Shown one piece after another: positions 46,498-58,309 of a stretch of DNA of 64,000 nucleotides (the first letter of the stretch is position 1; each line of letters starts with the position of its first letter). The notes beneath the pieces were generated by a model. That model was not told the DNA's origin and searched no databases. It was given only the letters and a program-made list of their open reading frames with translations. The DNA is from Sabethes cyaneus (taxonomy: Eukaryota; Arthropoda; Insecta; Diptera; Culicidae), in the NCBI RefSeq assembly GCF_943734655.1, contig NC_071353.1:81126409-81190408 (forward strand), written 5' to 3'. A program made the translations under genes and the position numbers.

Positions 46498-46781
46498 TTA
46501 TTTTGAAACGATGATTCTACAATTGATGAAGGGACGGTAAGGGAAAGTAATGAAGAAGGATTTTTTCGGGAATGAAGGGGAAGGGTAGAAAGGAAGGGGG
46601 GGTAATAGATAGCTATGGTTAACAAGTTGTCGTTGTGACTCCTATCTTTTGTCCAATGCTGGAACGTGCATGGATCGAACCAAGCTGTAATCAGAGATTA
46701 TAACCGGATTTGAACCCACAACACCTGCCAGGGCGTGTCGCTCACTGGTACCCGTGTACCTTTGAACCACAGAGGCGCTGG
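46498..46781 (-). mobile_element. tRNA-derived SINE, copy 2
   Basis: Minus-strand box B GGTTCAAATCC (46706-46716), box A-like TGGTTCAAAGG upstream. It is one arm of the inverted dimer. Confidence 0.78.
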
Positions 46782-47312
46782 ACAAAAGAAGTCTGCACAA
46801 CCCCCCTTATTAACCGTAGCGCGACATGGGTTGTTCTATTTTTAGACACACAAATTGTGCCTCTTCCTACACCTACTGTAGAAACCACCGACCGAGAAGT
46901 TTTAGTCTAACGTCTTTTTACTTTCAGGACGACGACACTATGCAGGCCCTTCATCAATTGTAGAATCATCGTTTCAAAATAAATATTAATATATGCCTGA
47001 CCGCATTTCAAGGTCATGACTAAAGTCACGAGTTTGGTCAATTTTCATAGGAACGGAGCCTTTCTCCGAAGAACCGCGCCGAGAAACGCGGACTAACACG
47101 CTTTCGGACGAACAGCGTCACACGCAGTACCTTGCAAGTCGTAAGGGGCCTGCATAGTGTCGTCGTCCTGAAAGTAAAAAGACGTTAGACTAAAACTTCT
47201 CGGTCGGTTGTTTCTATAGTAGGTGTAGGAAGAGGCACAATTTGTGTGTCTAAAAATAGAACAACCCATGTCGCGCTATGGTTAATAAGGGGGGTTGTGC
47301 AGACTTCTTTTG

Positions 47313-47606
47313 TCCAGCGCCTCTGTGGTTCAAAGGTACACGGGTACCAGTGAGCGACACGCCCTGGCAGGTGTTGTGGGTTCAAATCCGGTTATAATCT
47401 CTGATTACAGCTTGGTTCGACCCATGCACCTTCCAGCATTGGACAAAAGATAGGAGTCACAACGACAACTTGTTAACCATAGCTACCTATTACCCCCCCC
47501 CCCTTCCTTTCCACCCTTCCCCTTCATTCCCGAAAAAATCCTTCTTCATTACTTTCCCTTACCGTCCCTTCATCAATTGTAGAATCATCGTTTCAAAATA
47601 AATATT
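47313..47606 (+). mobile_element. tRNA-derived SINE, copy 3
   Basis: Head CCAGCGCCTCTGTGGTTCAA, box B GGTTCAAATCC (47389-47399), a C-run tract, end TTCAAAATAAATATT. Other arm of the dimer. Confidence 0.8.
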
Positions 47607-48900
47607 AAATTTGAAGTAATTTTTGTAAAGATATCAAACTTCTACCTTTTACCCATTTTCAGCAATAGACCTTTGTTTGTAAACGACCCCTCAAATCACA
47701 TTTCTTCTTGTAACATGATTATTTCAACAGACAGCTCAATGTGATGTTCTAGAAAATATTTTGCACATAAAAGAGGAATATTTTTGCTGAAGACTGTTTA
47801 GCTTTATATGCATTAATTAATAAGATATAACTGATTTTAGGTTAAAAACCGTCTGATGAAAAATCCAAATATCTTAGCCATCTGAAGTATCTGCAATTAG
47901 TTTGCATACCAATTTGTAGGGAATTATTAAAGCTATCTGCCCAAATGTGTATTTCAGAGAATACCTAGAACATACCTCCATACCTTCCATGGCTGGGAAT
48001 ACCTGGGAATAGTGCGGATTTTTTTCATACATTTTATAACTTAATAAATATGCGGCCTAGCGTCAAACAGTCTTCACAGAAAATATGTATTTCAACATAC
48101 TAAATAACTTTGTAGAACATTTGTAAGCAATAAAATGATCGTGTGCAAAGTTATTGAGTGTAATTGATTTTTAAATGCTCCTTTTTAACACATCATTATA
48201 TTTCGTAACCGGTAAGAGATAGATAGTTACTTTATTCAGCAAAGTTGCTTATTTTAGTATTTTCTGCAACTTTTGGAGAAAAAAACTTTTTAAAAATTAT
48301 TTAAGAAAACAAAAGTTTGTATCACCCTAATAGGTGAATTCTTGGTCACCCTAATAGTGCACGAAGATGCGCTATATTTTATTATTTTACTTCTCCGAAG
48401 ACACCACCCTTGAAAAAATACATATTTTTCATCAAACGGTTTTTAGCCTAAAAACAGTTATATCTTATTAATTAATGCAGAAAAAGCGAAACCGTCTCCA
48501 GCAAAAATATTCCTCTTTAATGTGCAAAATGTTGTCTAGAACATCACATTGAGCTGTCTGTTGAAATAAACATGTTACAAGAAGAAATGTGATTTGAGGG
48601 GTCGTTTATAAACAAAGGTCTATTGCTGAAAATGGGTAAAAGGTAGAAGTTTGATATCTTCAAAAAAAAATACTTGAAATTGGTTTATCTTTTATATTCT
48701 GAAACCAAAAAGGTGAAAAAAATTTACTCAAAAAGTTATTACTCAAATTGTTGTTAAAGTAACACGTAAATATTGGAAGACCCCTTCAAAAGATGCATCA
48801 TTTTTTCATTCAAAAAGTTGCCGAAGACTACATTGAGCTGAGACACGCCGTTTAACCGCAAATATATTTGTCCCGAAATTTCAATTTCTGGCCCATAGTG

Positions 48901-49083
48901 CTGTCGTTGCAGCAGCAAAGAATAGCAAAGAACAGCGTAAAAATTATAAAAAAAAAACAAGCAGAGCCCGTCGGTGACTATCTAGCCGATAGAGCCCAAT
49001 CGCACATGCTACAGTGGTGTGCGAACCAAAAAATTGACCTGTCGAAGGTACAAAAAATCGCCAAAGCACTTAAACCTAAGTAA
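48901..49083 (+). pseudogene. Coding-like remnant after element C
   Basis: Open in one frame from the left of the element end to TAA 49083, with AEPVGDYLADRAQSHMLQWC and DLSKVQKIAKALKPK. It may be the continuation of the interrupted element ORF at 44489, in another frame. No family recognised. Confidence 0.3.
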
Positions 49084-49356
49084 ACGTGCGAGCAACATGA
49101 AGCTAAGTGTAATGTAAAACGGCAGCAGTAAATAAAAAGTGCACGAAACGGGTAATTAATAAAAATTAACCTGTCGGTAGAAAACCAGCTTTGCAGAACC
49201 CGAAGCAACTGAATGCGTAAAGCAGTAAAGGCTGTATCCCACTGACGGTTGCCGTTCCGCTGCCGTTCCATTCCGCTGTTCGTCAACCAATCAGCGCACA
49301 GCGGTTCACCGCTACCGGTCTTGTCAGAGAGATAGGATTGTTTCTATTTTTTCGGC

Positions 49357-49573
49357 TATTGTCAATTGCAAGGAAAATTGTACCATCCAAAGTGCGATAT
49401 CGCTCATAAAAGTGCTATTTTGCATTAAATCGTTTCGGTGTCTTCGGCGCACTTTTTCGTTATCTTCCAAGCAATAAGTGCGCCGAAGATACCGAAACGA
49501 TTTAATGCAAAATAGTACTTTTATGAGCGATATCGCACTTTGGGTGGTACAATTTTCCTTGCAATTGACAATA
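49357..49573. repeat. Long hairpin, about 97-bp arms
   Basis: Arms 49357-49455 and 49478-49573 are nearly perfect reverse complements (arm start TATTGTCAATTGCAAGG) with a loop of about 22 bases. Imperfect pairing continues outward through GCGGT/ACCGC-like blocks, so it is probably a MITE. A transcript through it would fold into a long double-stranded stem. Confidence 0.8.
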
Positions 49574-50325
49574 CCGTTCTCGGTGCGCTGCAGCGGTAGC
49601 AGTGTTGCGGTATTTAATTCGATAACTTTTATATTGATAAAATCAAATGAAATGAACTGTCGCGTACGCGTTTCAAATAAAATATTTATGTGCAGAGTCT
49701 AGTTGTGTTGTTACATTTTGTACAATTAACTGCAGCTTAGTTAATAAGACTCCTAGCATATAAAAGTTATACGTATTGTGCATAAAATATGAAATGATCC
49801 AAAAATATTATTTGCAATGCACGACGGATGTTTTGGCATTGAAACAGTAAATGAAAATTGCATTGTTTTGGCTTCTATGAAAGATGAGTTTCATTTAGAT
49901 TTCGTATTTATGCCATTAAAGCAAAGTTTTTTAAATAGGGTTTGAATTAGAAAAAACCGTTTCAAACAAGTAGCTATATTTTTCCTGCCAGGCGAGCCAA
50001 AATTAACAAGCAAAATGAATTTTTTAGACTTCGTTTACAATAAAAAATAAGCTTTTTGAGCTTTTATCATATTTACACATGCAGGTTTAGTTATTTTTTA
50101 TAGATTCAGATGGAAATAATCAATTTGTCAAACAGTTACATATAATTTATGTTTAAGCTCGTCAAAGTCGGATGTAAAATGTAGATGTCTTCAAGTACTT
50201 AGTGAAACTGTTACAAATCGAATTCTCGAGCAATTTTTTAAAGAAAATATAAGTAACAATAAGAAATTCGGTTTGCTTCTTTGTTTTTCCGTTCATCACG
50301 GTGACGCAATGACTTGAACGTATAT
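49574..50325. other. Noncoding intronic stretch
   Basis: AT-rich; nothing supported. Confidence 0.3.
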
Positions 50326-50645
50326 GCTTTGCGTAGGGTTGCCAAGTCCGAAAATTTCAAAAACCGGCCGGTCGGTCCTGCCTTCAAAAACCGCGAGGGG
50401 GGGGGGGATTGTGGCAGCATACAACTAGAGGATTTGCCTGGAATGTGTAATGTGCGTTGATTATTCTTTAGGTAGTCGTCGGAATCGCAACCACAACGAA
50501 TATTGCATGGATTATTGAAGATACTAGAAGACAACTATTGACCTGTTCGACAGAAACTTATGCGCTGACGGTGGTGGTCTTTGGAACTAGCCGAACGGTG
50601 AGAAAGTTGACAGTTTGCTTGAAGAATCGGAAAAAAGTTCACTTT

Positions 50646-51702
50646 TGACGTAGGACTACGTCTTACGGCAAGTTTTGAGATAGGGTGTCATTCCAAAAAA
50701 TCGAAAAATGCGAGCGTCACGAAAAATGAAAGGTTTTGAGCGCTAATAGCTCAGCGGTTTTCCGATCGATTTTCAATATTCTTACACCAATCGATCGGAA
50801 AATCTTCTAAGAACTGACCCAAATGAAGAAAAGTATGGATTCTTGATGTTGAACTATTGAAAAATTGAAATAAATGAACCAATATTTTACCAGAATTCTC
50901 GCTTCGTGATTGGTTGGAAGATTCTTTACGGTGATCTAAACCTATCCCAATTTGATATCTGTGCTTGGGAAGTAAGCCAAAACAAGTGACCAAGTTCCCT
51001 CGTTTCTACAAGATTTCTTAACATCGCGATTAAACCTAGACCATTTTGATGTCCTTGCTTGGGAAGTACATCAGAAAGAGTAACAAAGCCCCCTAGTTCC
51101 AACAGATTTCTTACGAACGCGATTAAACCTAGTCAAATTTGATGTCTGTGTTAGGGAAGTGTGCCAGAAAAATGACACAAGTTTGTTGTCCCAACAGATC
51201 GCAAATTTTTTACTGCGAGACGATTAAACCTAGGCGAATTTGATATCTGTGTTGGAAAAATGTGCTACAGCTGCAGTGTTCGGTTATAATATGACTCTGT
51301 ATGAATACGCATGCTTGCCGTTTCATTAGAAGTGTAGTGAAAAGATGTGCTGTTGATAAAATAGGATTGAATTGGTAAAATCCCTTCAACGTGGGGAACC
51401 ATGGGTAATAAAAACAATCTTTAATTTCAGTAAGGTAGCAGGATAGCAATAGTTTGTGTTCTTGGTTTTGTTAAATTGTTTCCAAATGCACATAGAAATA
51501 ACTCTGAAGAATTTAACGTATGCAATGTTACTACTTTGATAAATGTTACATACAACGCATGTAGCATGTATATATGTTTCATATAGCATGTAATCGAATG
51601 ATTACAAGCATGAATACATGCTACTATCACTACAAAGAGACTTACGTAGACCTGCGTCACCTATATATGCGGTCGCGTCTTGTACACAACCCCTCTGATT
51701 TA
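50646..51702. mobile_element. Repeat family X, copy 2
   Basis: Starts TGACGTAGGACTACGTC, carries ACGTAGACCTGCGTCA at 51644-51659 and ends at CCCCTCTGATTT. Lacks both MITEs found in copy 1. Confidence 0.72.
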
Positions 51703-54175
51703 TTTAATTTTCTTAATGTAGTGAAACAAGTACAAGTAAAATTATTATTGCAAAATGTAAGAAAATTGAGTACTTTATTTTTGGTATATACTTTGTCAGT
51801 GGTTTGTTTACAGTATATACGAGAAAATAATGTTTTTGTATATTTATGCGACAACAGACAGGTTACATATCACGCTAAATTATAAAAATCCACGTGCTTG
51901 AGTGGTAAAACCTTTTTTTTGTGAAATTTATATAAACCAGGCTATTGCAAGCGAGATTCAGGATAACTAAAGAGAGTATTCATATTTTCATGTAGTGCCA
52001 GAGCAACATGGTTTGATAAGACTGAAAGATATTCGAATCTTCAAAACTTTGGCTTGAACAGATACAAAACAAGCATAAGGATCTTGTAAAGTAGAAAAAC
52101 ATTCCAATAATGTATGTATGTATGTATGGGGGTAGCCACCATCACCTCAAGGGTTTCCCATTGTATGCAAGTAGAATTACTGCAGAATCGAATTTATCTA
52201 CCTAGCAACTTTCATGTCAATGCTGTTCGTGAAGGACCAAAAGGGGTTGGGTGGATCTATAAGCAATGTCGCTTATATGTTTCCACGGGAATATAAGACA
52301 CTCCTTCCAGCATAGACCTCTGGTTTCTAGATACATAACTTCGCCGTGCAAACTTATCTTGCGTGATGATTTGTGTGCTAGAAGGGCGCGTCAAAATCCT
52401 CTCCGACCTTATATGACTTGGGCTGGTTACCACATCCCTCATCCAGTCTTCGATTCATTCGGTACCCTGATGCTCCCTCCCTTCCCTTTTAATGATGTAT
52501 ATGTAAATGTATTAAATAATGAGTAATATGAATATACAATATATGTAAATATCTATTATAGTGGCAATGGTTCTACACTCGTTTATGTATCGCAGTCATA
52601 TACTAATTAATAAACTATATTTTAAAAGTGCATTCAATTGTTTAAAACTCTACACAGTATTATTAACCGAATCAGCCACCCGATGGGCCATCAGTCTGCG
52701 ACTGTGTAAGGTTCAAAACGGACAGCACAAAAGAAAGACATCGCCACACATCAGTCTTTAGCCTAAAAAAACAAACAGTCAAACCACTACTTATCTAAGC
52801 ACTCGTCGGATCGGAACGTCCTCTGTCCACTCTACACTACACGTTAGACCATACAGATGTGGAGCATGGTACCCGTACACACTAACTGCATGATGGTCTC
52901 TTATTCCCACCACTAGCAAGCAAAAACACGAAAAGACGAACGGCAATGATCCGGTTTATTCGTCAGCGGCTTCAACGCAAGTAGCACAGCGACATGCACA
53001 CACGGAAAGCACGAAACTATGTGCTAGCAAAAACAAGCAAAATTAACGGGAAATTAGCAGTCATTCACTTTTCGTCGGAGAGCCCAATTTCGGAAGCAGT
53101 TGTTGGGCCCAAAAACGGGATTCTGTTTATAAAAATGTAAATACTGCATTCTTCTTGCCAATCTGAACGCATCGAATATATTTTCATGAATAGCATTTTT
53201 GTTTCAAACAAAAAAACTGCTTTTGAATTTGGCAGAATCGATGACTGCTAATTTCACCTTAAGGCGGAACCGAAAGTGGCTAACGTTATTGTGTTAGTGC
53301 GACAAACACTGTACTGTACATCTCATGTGTTCGTTAAAAACCTAAACGTTTATTTGAATATTGCATTAGTATTGGTAATATATGTCAAATAGCGGAGCTT
53401 GCAAACATAAACAGCTGATCCGCAACCAACCGCACTGACTACAAACATCCCGAAAAAGGGTTTGTTTTCTTTATCAAGGCATTCCGATTCAATCAAAATT
53501 AACAGCAGCAACTGAATAATGCGTAGGATCACTAGGATGTTTAATTAATCCGCTTGCATCGGATTGCGTTTTTGATTCCTGCGTTTGCGTTTTGTTTGTT
53601 TATTTCACTCTAAACTCATCGATGCGGCGAAAGTTGAAAGCTCTTTAAAAGCTCATTGCTGTAATGAAAGTTTGATACTGTGTTGCTGCTTTTTCGGAAA
53701 TCGCTAGTTCAACGAAATATGTGCGTAACCAAATATCTATTAACTAATTCCAAATTATACATTGGTCGCTTTTATGAACACGTAATGATCGATATGTTCA
53801 GTTAAATTTATTTTCCATTAGCAATTATGTTTTGCTGAGCGTTTATTGATACACAGCAGATCGATAAATTGAATTACAAGTTTTAGGACATTATAACAGC
53901 GCTGGAAGTACTGATTACGTGGCGAAAGCGTGCTCTGCCAATACAGATGCATTTTTAAGGCGCAAAACAATACATGCTTCGAATGGTAGCCATTTATCCA
54001 GCCATCTTTGAGCCACTTTCGGTTTCCCCTTAACAAGCCCGAACTGCTTCACTAACACACATGCACTTGGCATTCGAAACACATTATTTTATTACACGAA
54101 CTGCCGAAACTGAAATTTTCTTGCGCTCTATAAAGACGCACATAACTGAGTGGGCAATGTCATTGCTTGAATACA
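51703..54175. other. Noncoding interior of the hAT-like region
   Basis: Includes a short (GTAT)n near 52110, a region at 52130-52540 that resembles a retroelement 3' end without a clear ORF, and unique sequence after 52640. No exon or transposase recognised. Confidence 0.35.
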
Positions 54176-54182
54176 CAGACAT

Positions 54183-54469
54183 CACAGAACAGAAGTGGAA
54201 GTCCGAACGATTCGGCGATCAAAACTGGTAACAGAGTCTTTTTTGCTTTTATTTTTCTTTTGGGAAGGTTTTCGCACAGAAGCGAATAACAGCAATATAA
54301 GCAGAACGCTCGCTACCAATCGCAGAGCAGATTTCATATGCTTTCGTGTGCATTCGTAAGCGTTCGGGTGTTTTCGTCGAAAAAAGTGACTCGCCACCGC
54401 CAGGTTCACTAGTATCTGCAGAAAGTAGCAAGTACCTGTTTGGATTTTAACTTCCACTTCTGTTCTGTG
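54183..54469. mobile_element. MITE, 287 bp, 7-bp target duplication
   Basis: Perfect 20-bp inverted ends CACAGAACAGAAGTGGAAGT, flanked by CAGACAT (54176-54182 and 54470-54476). An open minus frame through it is not a gene. Confidence 0.8.
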
Positions 54470-55429
54470 CAGACATGCATAACCGACAAAGGAAAAAACT
54501 GAAATAGCTTGCTTCGGAATCGCTCTTTTCATCATAATTAGCCCAAAACATCACTCATTCCGATCCGCGGAGTATAAACTCATCGTTAATCACTCTTGGA
54601 TATACGAATTCCAACTAAAGGCACTCGCGTACATTAAATCACAGCGAAAACTTCTGATCTTTCGATTCTGCGTCGCGCGAAAGCGTACAAGCGTCCGATC
54701 TCTCTGCTTTCCCATACCGAACTGTTAGAAAAACATTCCAATAATATGCAAAAACTGCTTTAGGATCACTGCAGTGGTCGATTAGTTAAGCCACACTAAC
54801 TTTTACAGTATTCTTCAAATTTATGCTCTTTCAATTCACTATTTTAAAAGTGTTTTTAAAATAACTTGTAAAAAGCAAATTTCTTACAAAACCTGACAAA
54901 AATTCAGTAAAGTTTTCAATCGAAAACCAGTTAAAAATTAAATTTACTGAATTTTTTTTATGAAATGTACCGCATCTGACATTTGTTTTCGTTTTTCTCA
55001 CCATCGCAGCAGGTAGCGACACGCCGGCATTTTTTACTCAAAGTTGTCAATAGTTGCTTCTGGTGCTGGTGTACAATTTAATGTATATTACCGCCAGAAG
55101 CAAAGTATTGTCACTGCAAAACTGGCTATCTCCAATGATCCACTGCTCAGGATTGCTAATAAATTTATCAGAAAATTTAACAAATCAGGAAAAATGTACC
55201 AATAGGACTTCCTATGTCGGAAAACCGGCCTTTTTGCAGGATTGACCGGCCACCGGCTTTGCAGGTGAAAAACCGGTCGGGCCGGCCAAAAACCGGCCAC
55301 TTGGCAACCCTAGCTTTGCGTGAACCAGTAGCTGGCATTATAAGTTATCTAATCGGAAAGAAAACTCCAACATAGTTAAAAGAATTGTATCGTTTGTTTG
55401 AGAAACTCCACAAACGCCATTTGAAATGA

Positions 55430-55523
55430 CCCAGCTAGCATTTTCATAGTTACGATTTTGAGTTTGTTAGGAGATATTTACGATAGTTTTCGTACATTGA
55501 TATACGAGTTGGTGCTAGCTGGG
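55430..55523. mobile_element. 94-bp palindromic MITE
   Basis: Ends CCCAGCTAGCA and TGCTAGCTGGG. Size and ends resemble the insertion in the 3' LTR at 18378-18486. Confidence 0.6.
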
Positions 55524-55851
55524 GAGTCAATTTTCATAAACTGTTGACAGTTTTGAATCCTCGAGTATTCCTACAATATGTCTCATAATTCTAGACAAAG
55601 TTAGTTCCACAAACCCATTTTAATTTGGGATTGGTAATATTTTGAGAAAATCAGTTTTTGTTGTTTTCATACAATTGGGTCAAACGCTCATGTAGGATTT
55701 CTTAAACCAATAATTCAACTAGGAAATATATAAAATACCGTATGTATATACATTGATGCGCATATCTGTGAGTTCTCGACGGGGGCTTGACTGTCAATCT
55801 GCAAATGCTAATTTAACTGCGATGTTCCCGTATCAAAATCATGAATCAGAA

Positions 55852-56229
<378 letters not shown>

Positions 56230-56415
56230 TTGCTCAGTTCGCCGAATCTTGTCGATTGGAATATGTGGCTCGGCCCTTCGGGCCTCGGATCAATTACGTG
56301 TTTTTCGACCAATTCCTAAACCTTTGTTATAGTATAACAAAGGTAAAACATAAATAGTATGGTAGGTAAGTGGTTTTAGTACTGTCTTTTCTGAGAAATA
56401 TCGATCTTTTCTTAC

Positions 56416-56878
56416 CTTGATTCGGCACATAACGATAGTGTAGAAATTGATAAAGGTTCGTCTTCGGTAGCTTCTATAGATCTCGTTCTAGTTTTTTCAA
56501 AAATTTTTGATGTTTTTAATTTATAAAGCACTTGTAAAGTTCCAGCACTTGAATCCCAAAACTTTATGGACCCGTCGAGGTGACCAGTCATAACTATTTC
56601 GGAATAACTACATGAAGTAGGTTGCCATTCTCCTCCGCTGATAGGCCATTCCCGTTCTGAATACCCCAATCGACGCGTTGAGGTGTTTCTTCCTACTGAA
56701 TAAAACGCTGGCACTAAATCAGATGGGCAATCTGCCAGATATGTACAACACGTTACTTGGGACTCGTGAATGTCCATCGAATAAGGCGACTCGAAAGTAG
56801 GATAACCTGTTGTTAATAGATCTATTAGTACTAAATCATTTTGCAATAGCACTGCGATGGCGTAGGGTTCCTGTAATT
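56416..56878 (-). CDS. Tomosyn: Tomosyn, second exon in the window
   Basis: 463 bases, 153 full codons, from ELQEPYAIAVLLQNDLVLID to DEPLSISTLSLCAES. Clear tomosyn beta-propeller features: MDIHESQVTCC, EWPISGGEW, the WD40-type ending GHLDGSIKFWD, and TLQVLYKLKTSKIFEK. Tomosyn binds syntaxin and SNAP25 through a C-terminal SNARE motif and restrains vesicle priming at synapses; the propellers are its N-terminal part. Acceptor ATATATTTAG, donor AG/GTAAGA. The 63-bp intron before it stays open in frame, so a single longer ORF (56412-57140) is misleading. No stop, frameshift or odd codon use is seen. Confidence 0.93.
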
Positions 56879-56941
56879 CTAAATATATATATATATATAA
56901 GTGTAACATTTGATCACTGATTTTGATATAAAAATACAAAC

Positions 56942-57102
56942 CACTCGCCCATGGACTTTCACAAACGGTGATGAAGTCTACGACGGGATGTTCCATTTCT
57001 AATACTGTTGTTGATTTACCCTGAATTAATACTGTAATGCAGTGCGACTTACTACTACATTTTTCGGTTGGTAGGCCACCAGAAAATATTGTAAATTGTT
57101 CA
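56942..57102 (-). CDS. Tomosyn: Tomosyn, first exon in the window
   Basis: 161 bases, 53 full codons: EQFTIFSGGLPTEKCSSKSH onward to GKSTTVLEMEHPVVDFITVCESPWAS. The segment FSGGLP..LTV-like..GKSTTVLEM is characteristic of tomosyn. Acceptor TTATTTTCAG (57103-57112), donor GTTTGT at 56941. Removing the 63-bp intron gives CESPWAS-ELQEPYA, which fits the family. Upstream exons were not found in 57103-64000 and should lie beyond the window. Confidence 0.92.
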
Positions 57103-57533
57103 CTGAAAATAAACGAAATAATCATGTCAGTGCAGTGCAACGTTTATTAGATATACCACACATACGCCAACACATATGATATACATTCACGAAAACACAC
57201 GCATTCATATATTGGTATACAAATTAGATCGATCTATATTTGCTAGATGGTTTTGGCTGTTGGAGATTACAACCGACCACTCGGCACATCACCATTTTTC
57301 TGTGGCTGGGCGGGAAATCACTTCATAAAAATTCAATGGAGCGGCCATTAAGTATTTTACGTGACGTCTAATGTTATACGTTTTTGTTTGGTTATGCTCC
57401 TGACACTTACTGGTAACGACAACATAATATAACTAGTAAAAGAGTATATATTCTTCTACATAACAATGTAAACAATAACAAGCTGCGCTGCTCGAATAAA
57501 CCAATAACTGTCGCCATAAATCGCTTTACACTG
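57103..57533. other. Upstream tomosyn intron, no feature
   Basis: Nothing beyond short AT-rich and CATA-type runs. Confidence 0.35.
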
Positions 57534-58282
57534 AAGTCGCTTTTTACGCGGTTTTTAAGCGATTGTTTTTACGCGAATTTCGAAATTTACGCGGATTTTT
57601 TTACGTGATTTTCGGAATTTACGCGGTTTTTTTACGCGATTTTCGGAATTTACGCGGATGTGTTCAAAACGTCTATTTTTTCGCGTAGTGTTAAAATCCA
57701 CAAAGTTTTTTTTACGCGAAATTTTGATATTTTTTTTTTTTGAAACGATGATTCTACAATTGATTGACGGTAAGGGAAAATAATGAAGAAGGATTTTTTC
57801 CGGGAATGAAGCGGAAGGGTGGAAAGGAAGGGGGGGGGTAATAGGTAACTATGCTTAACAAGTTGTCGTTGTGACTCCTACCTTTTGTCCAATGCTGGAA
57901 GGTGCATGGGTCGAACTAAGCTGTAATCAGAGATTATAACCGGATTTGAACCCACAACGACAACTTGTTAAGCATAGCTACCTATTACCCCCCCCCCCCC
58001 TTCCCCTTCATTCCCGGAAAAAAATCCTTCTTCATTACTTTCCCTTACCGTCCCTTCATCAATTGTAGAATCATCGTTTCAAAAAAATATTAATATGTGC
58101 CTGACCTCATTTCAAGGTCATGACTAAAGTCACGAGTTTGGTCAAGCGAAATTTTGGTTTTTTTGTGTGCGAATTTTGGAATTTACGCGGTTTATTTTAC
58201 GCGATTTTCGGAATTTACGCGATTTTTTTTACGCGATTTTCGGAATTTACGCGGGACGTATCCTTCGCGTAAAAAGCGACTT
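57534..58282. mobile_element. Inverted-repeat element with TTTACGCG minisatellite
   Basis: Ends AAGTCGCTTTTTACGCG are perfectly inverted (57534-57550 and 58266-58282). Inside, TTTACGCGATTTTCGGAATTT-type units of about 34 bp repeat on both sides of a SINE insertion at 57727-58145. Confidence 0.7.
57727..58145. mobile_element. Head-truncated inverted SINE dimer
   Basis: Perfect 11-bp target duplications GCGAAATTTTG (57716-57726 and 58146-58156). A minus-strand SINE part (to about 57957) meets a plus-strand part at ACAAC, giving a near-perfect hairpin. The right end is GAGTTTGGTCAA, as at 47041. Confidence 0.8.
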
Positions 58283-58309
58283 TTATTTATTTATTTATTT
58301 ATTTATTTA

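Larger units (their letters stand above)
46439..47606. mobile_element. Inverted SINE dimer inserted in element C
   Basis: Flanked by perfect 12-bp target duplications AAATTTGAAGTA (46427-46438 and 47607-47618). Arms 46493-46949 and 47149-47606 are near-identical reverse complements with a 199-base loop. Each arm holds a SINE plus about 165 bp upstream of its head. The length of the duplication indicates target-primed integration. Confidence 0.85.
46208..48900. mobile_element. Transib-like element C, CACTATGG ends
   Basis: Ends CACTATGGGCCAGAAATT on both strands, flanked by CCGTC and CTGTC, a 5-bp duplication with one mismatch. Inverted arms of about 480 bp surround a centre of about 430 bp. 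A SINE-containing block at 46439-47606 splits the left arm. No transposase was found. Confidence 0.68.
50334..55312. mobile_element. hAT-like element ends 4,979 bp apart
   Basis: Inverted ends TAGGGTTGCCAAGT with GGCCGG-rich subterminal sequence on both sides. GCTTTGCG is duplicated at 50326-50333 and 55313-55320 (8 bp, hAT type). The interior includes repeat X copy 2 and a 7-bp-duplication MITE. I found no hAT transposase, so it is non-autonomous, decayed, or carries host sequence. Confidence 0.7.

Noticed and set aside
46710..46910. ORF with NPQHLPGRVAHWYPCTFEPQ, also at 47185-47385
   Set aside because: Antisense reading of the SINE head; both copies come from the inverted dimer.
54182..54535. 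117-codon minus ORF with a hydrophobic stretch
   Set aside because: Spans a MITE with perfect inverted ends and its target duplication.
56412..57140. Single 242-codon ORF as one tomosyn exon
   Set aside because: The middle stretch is a 63-bp AT-rich intron that happens to stay open; family comparison and splice sites support two exons.
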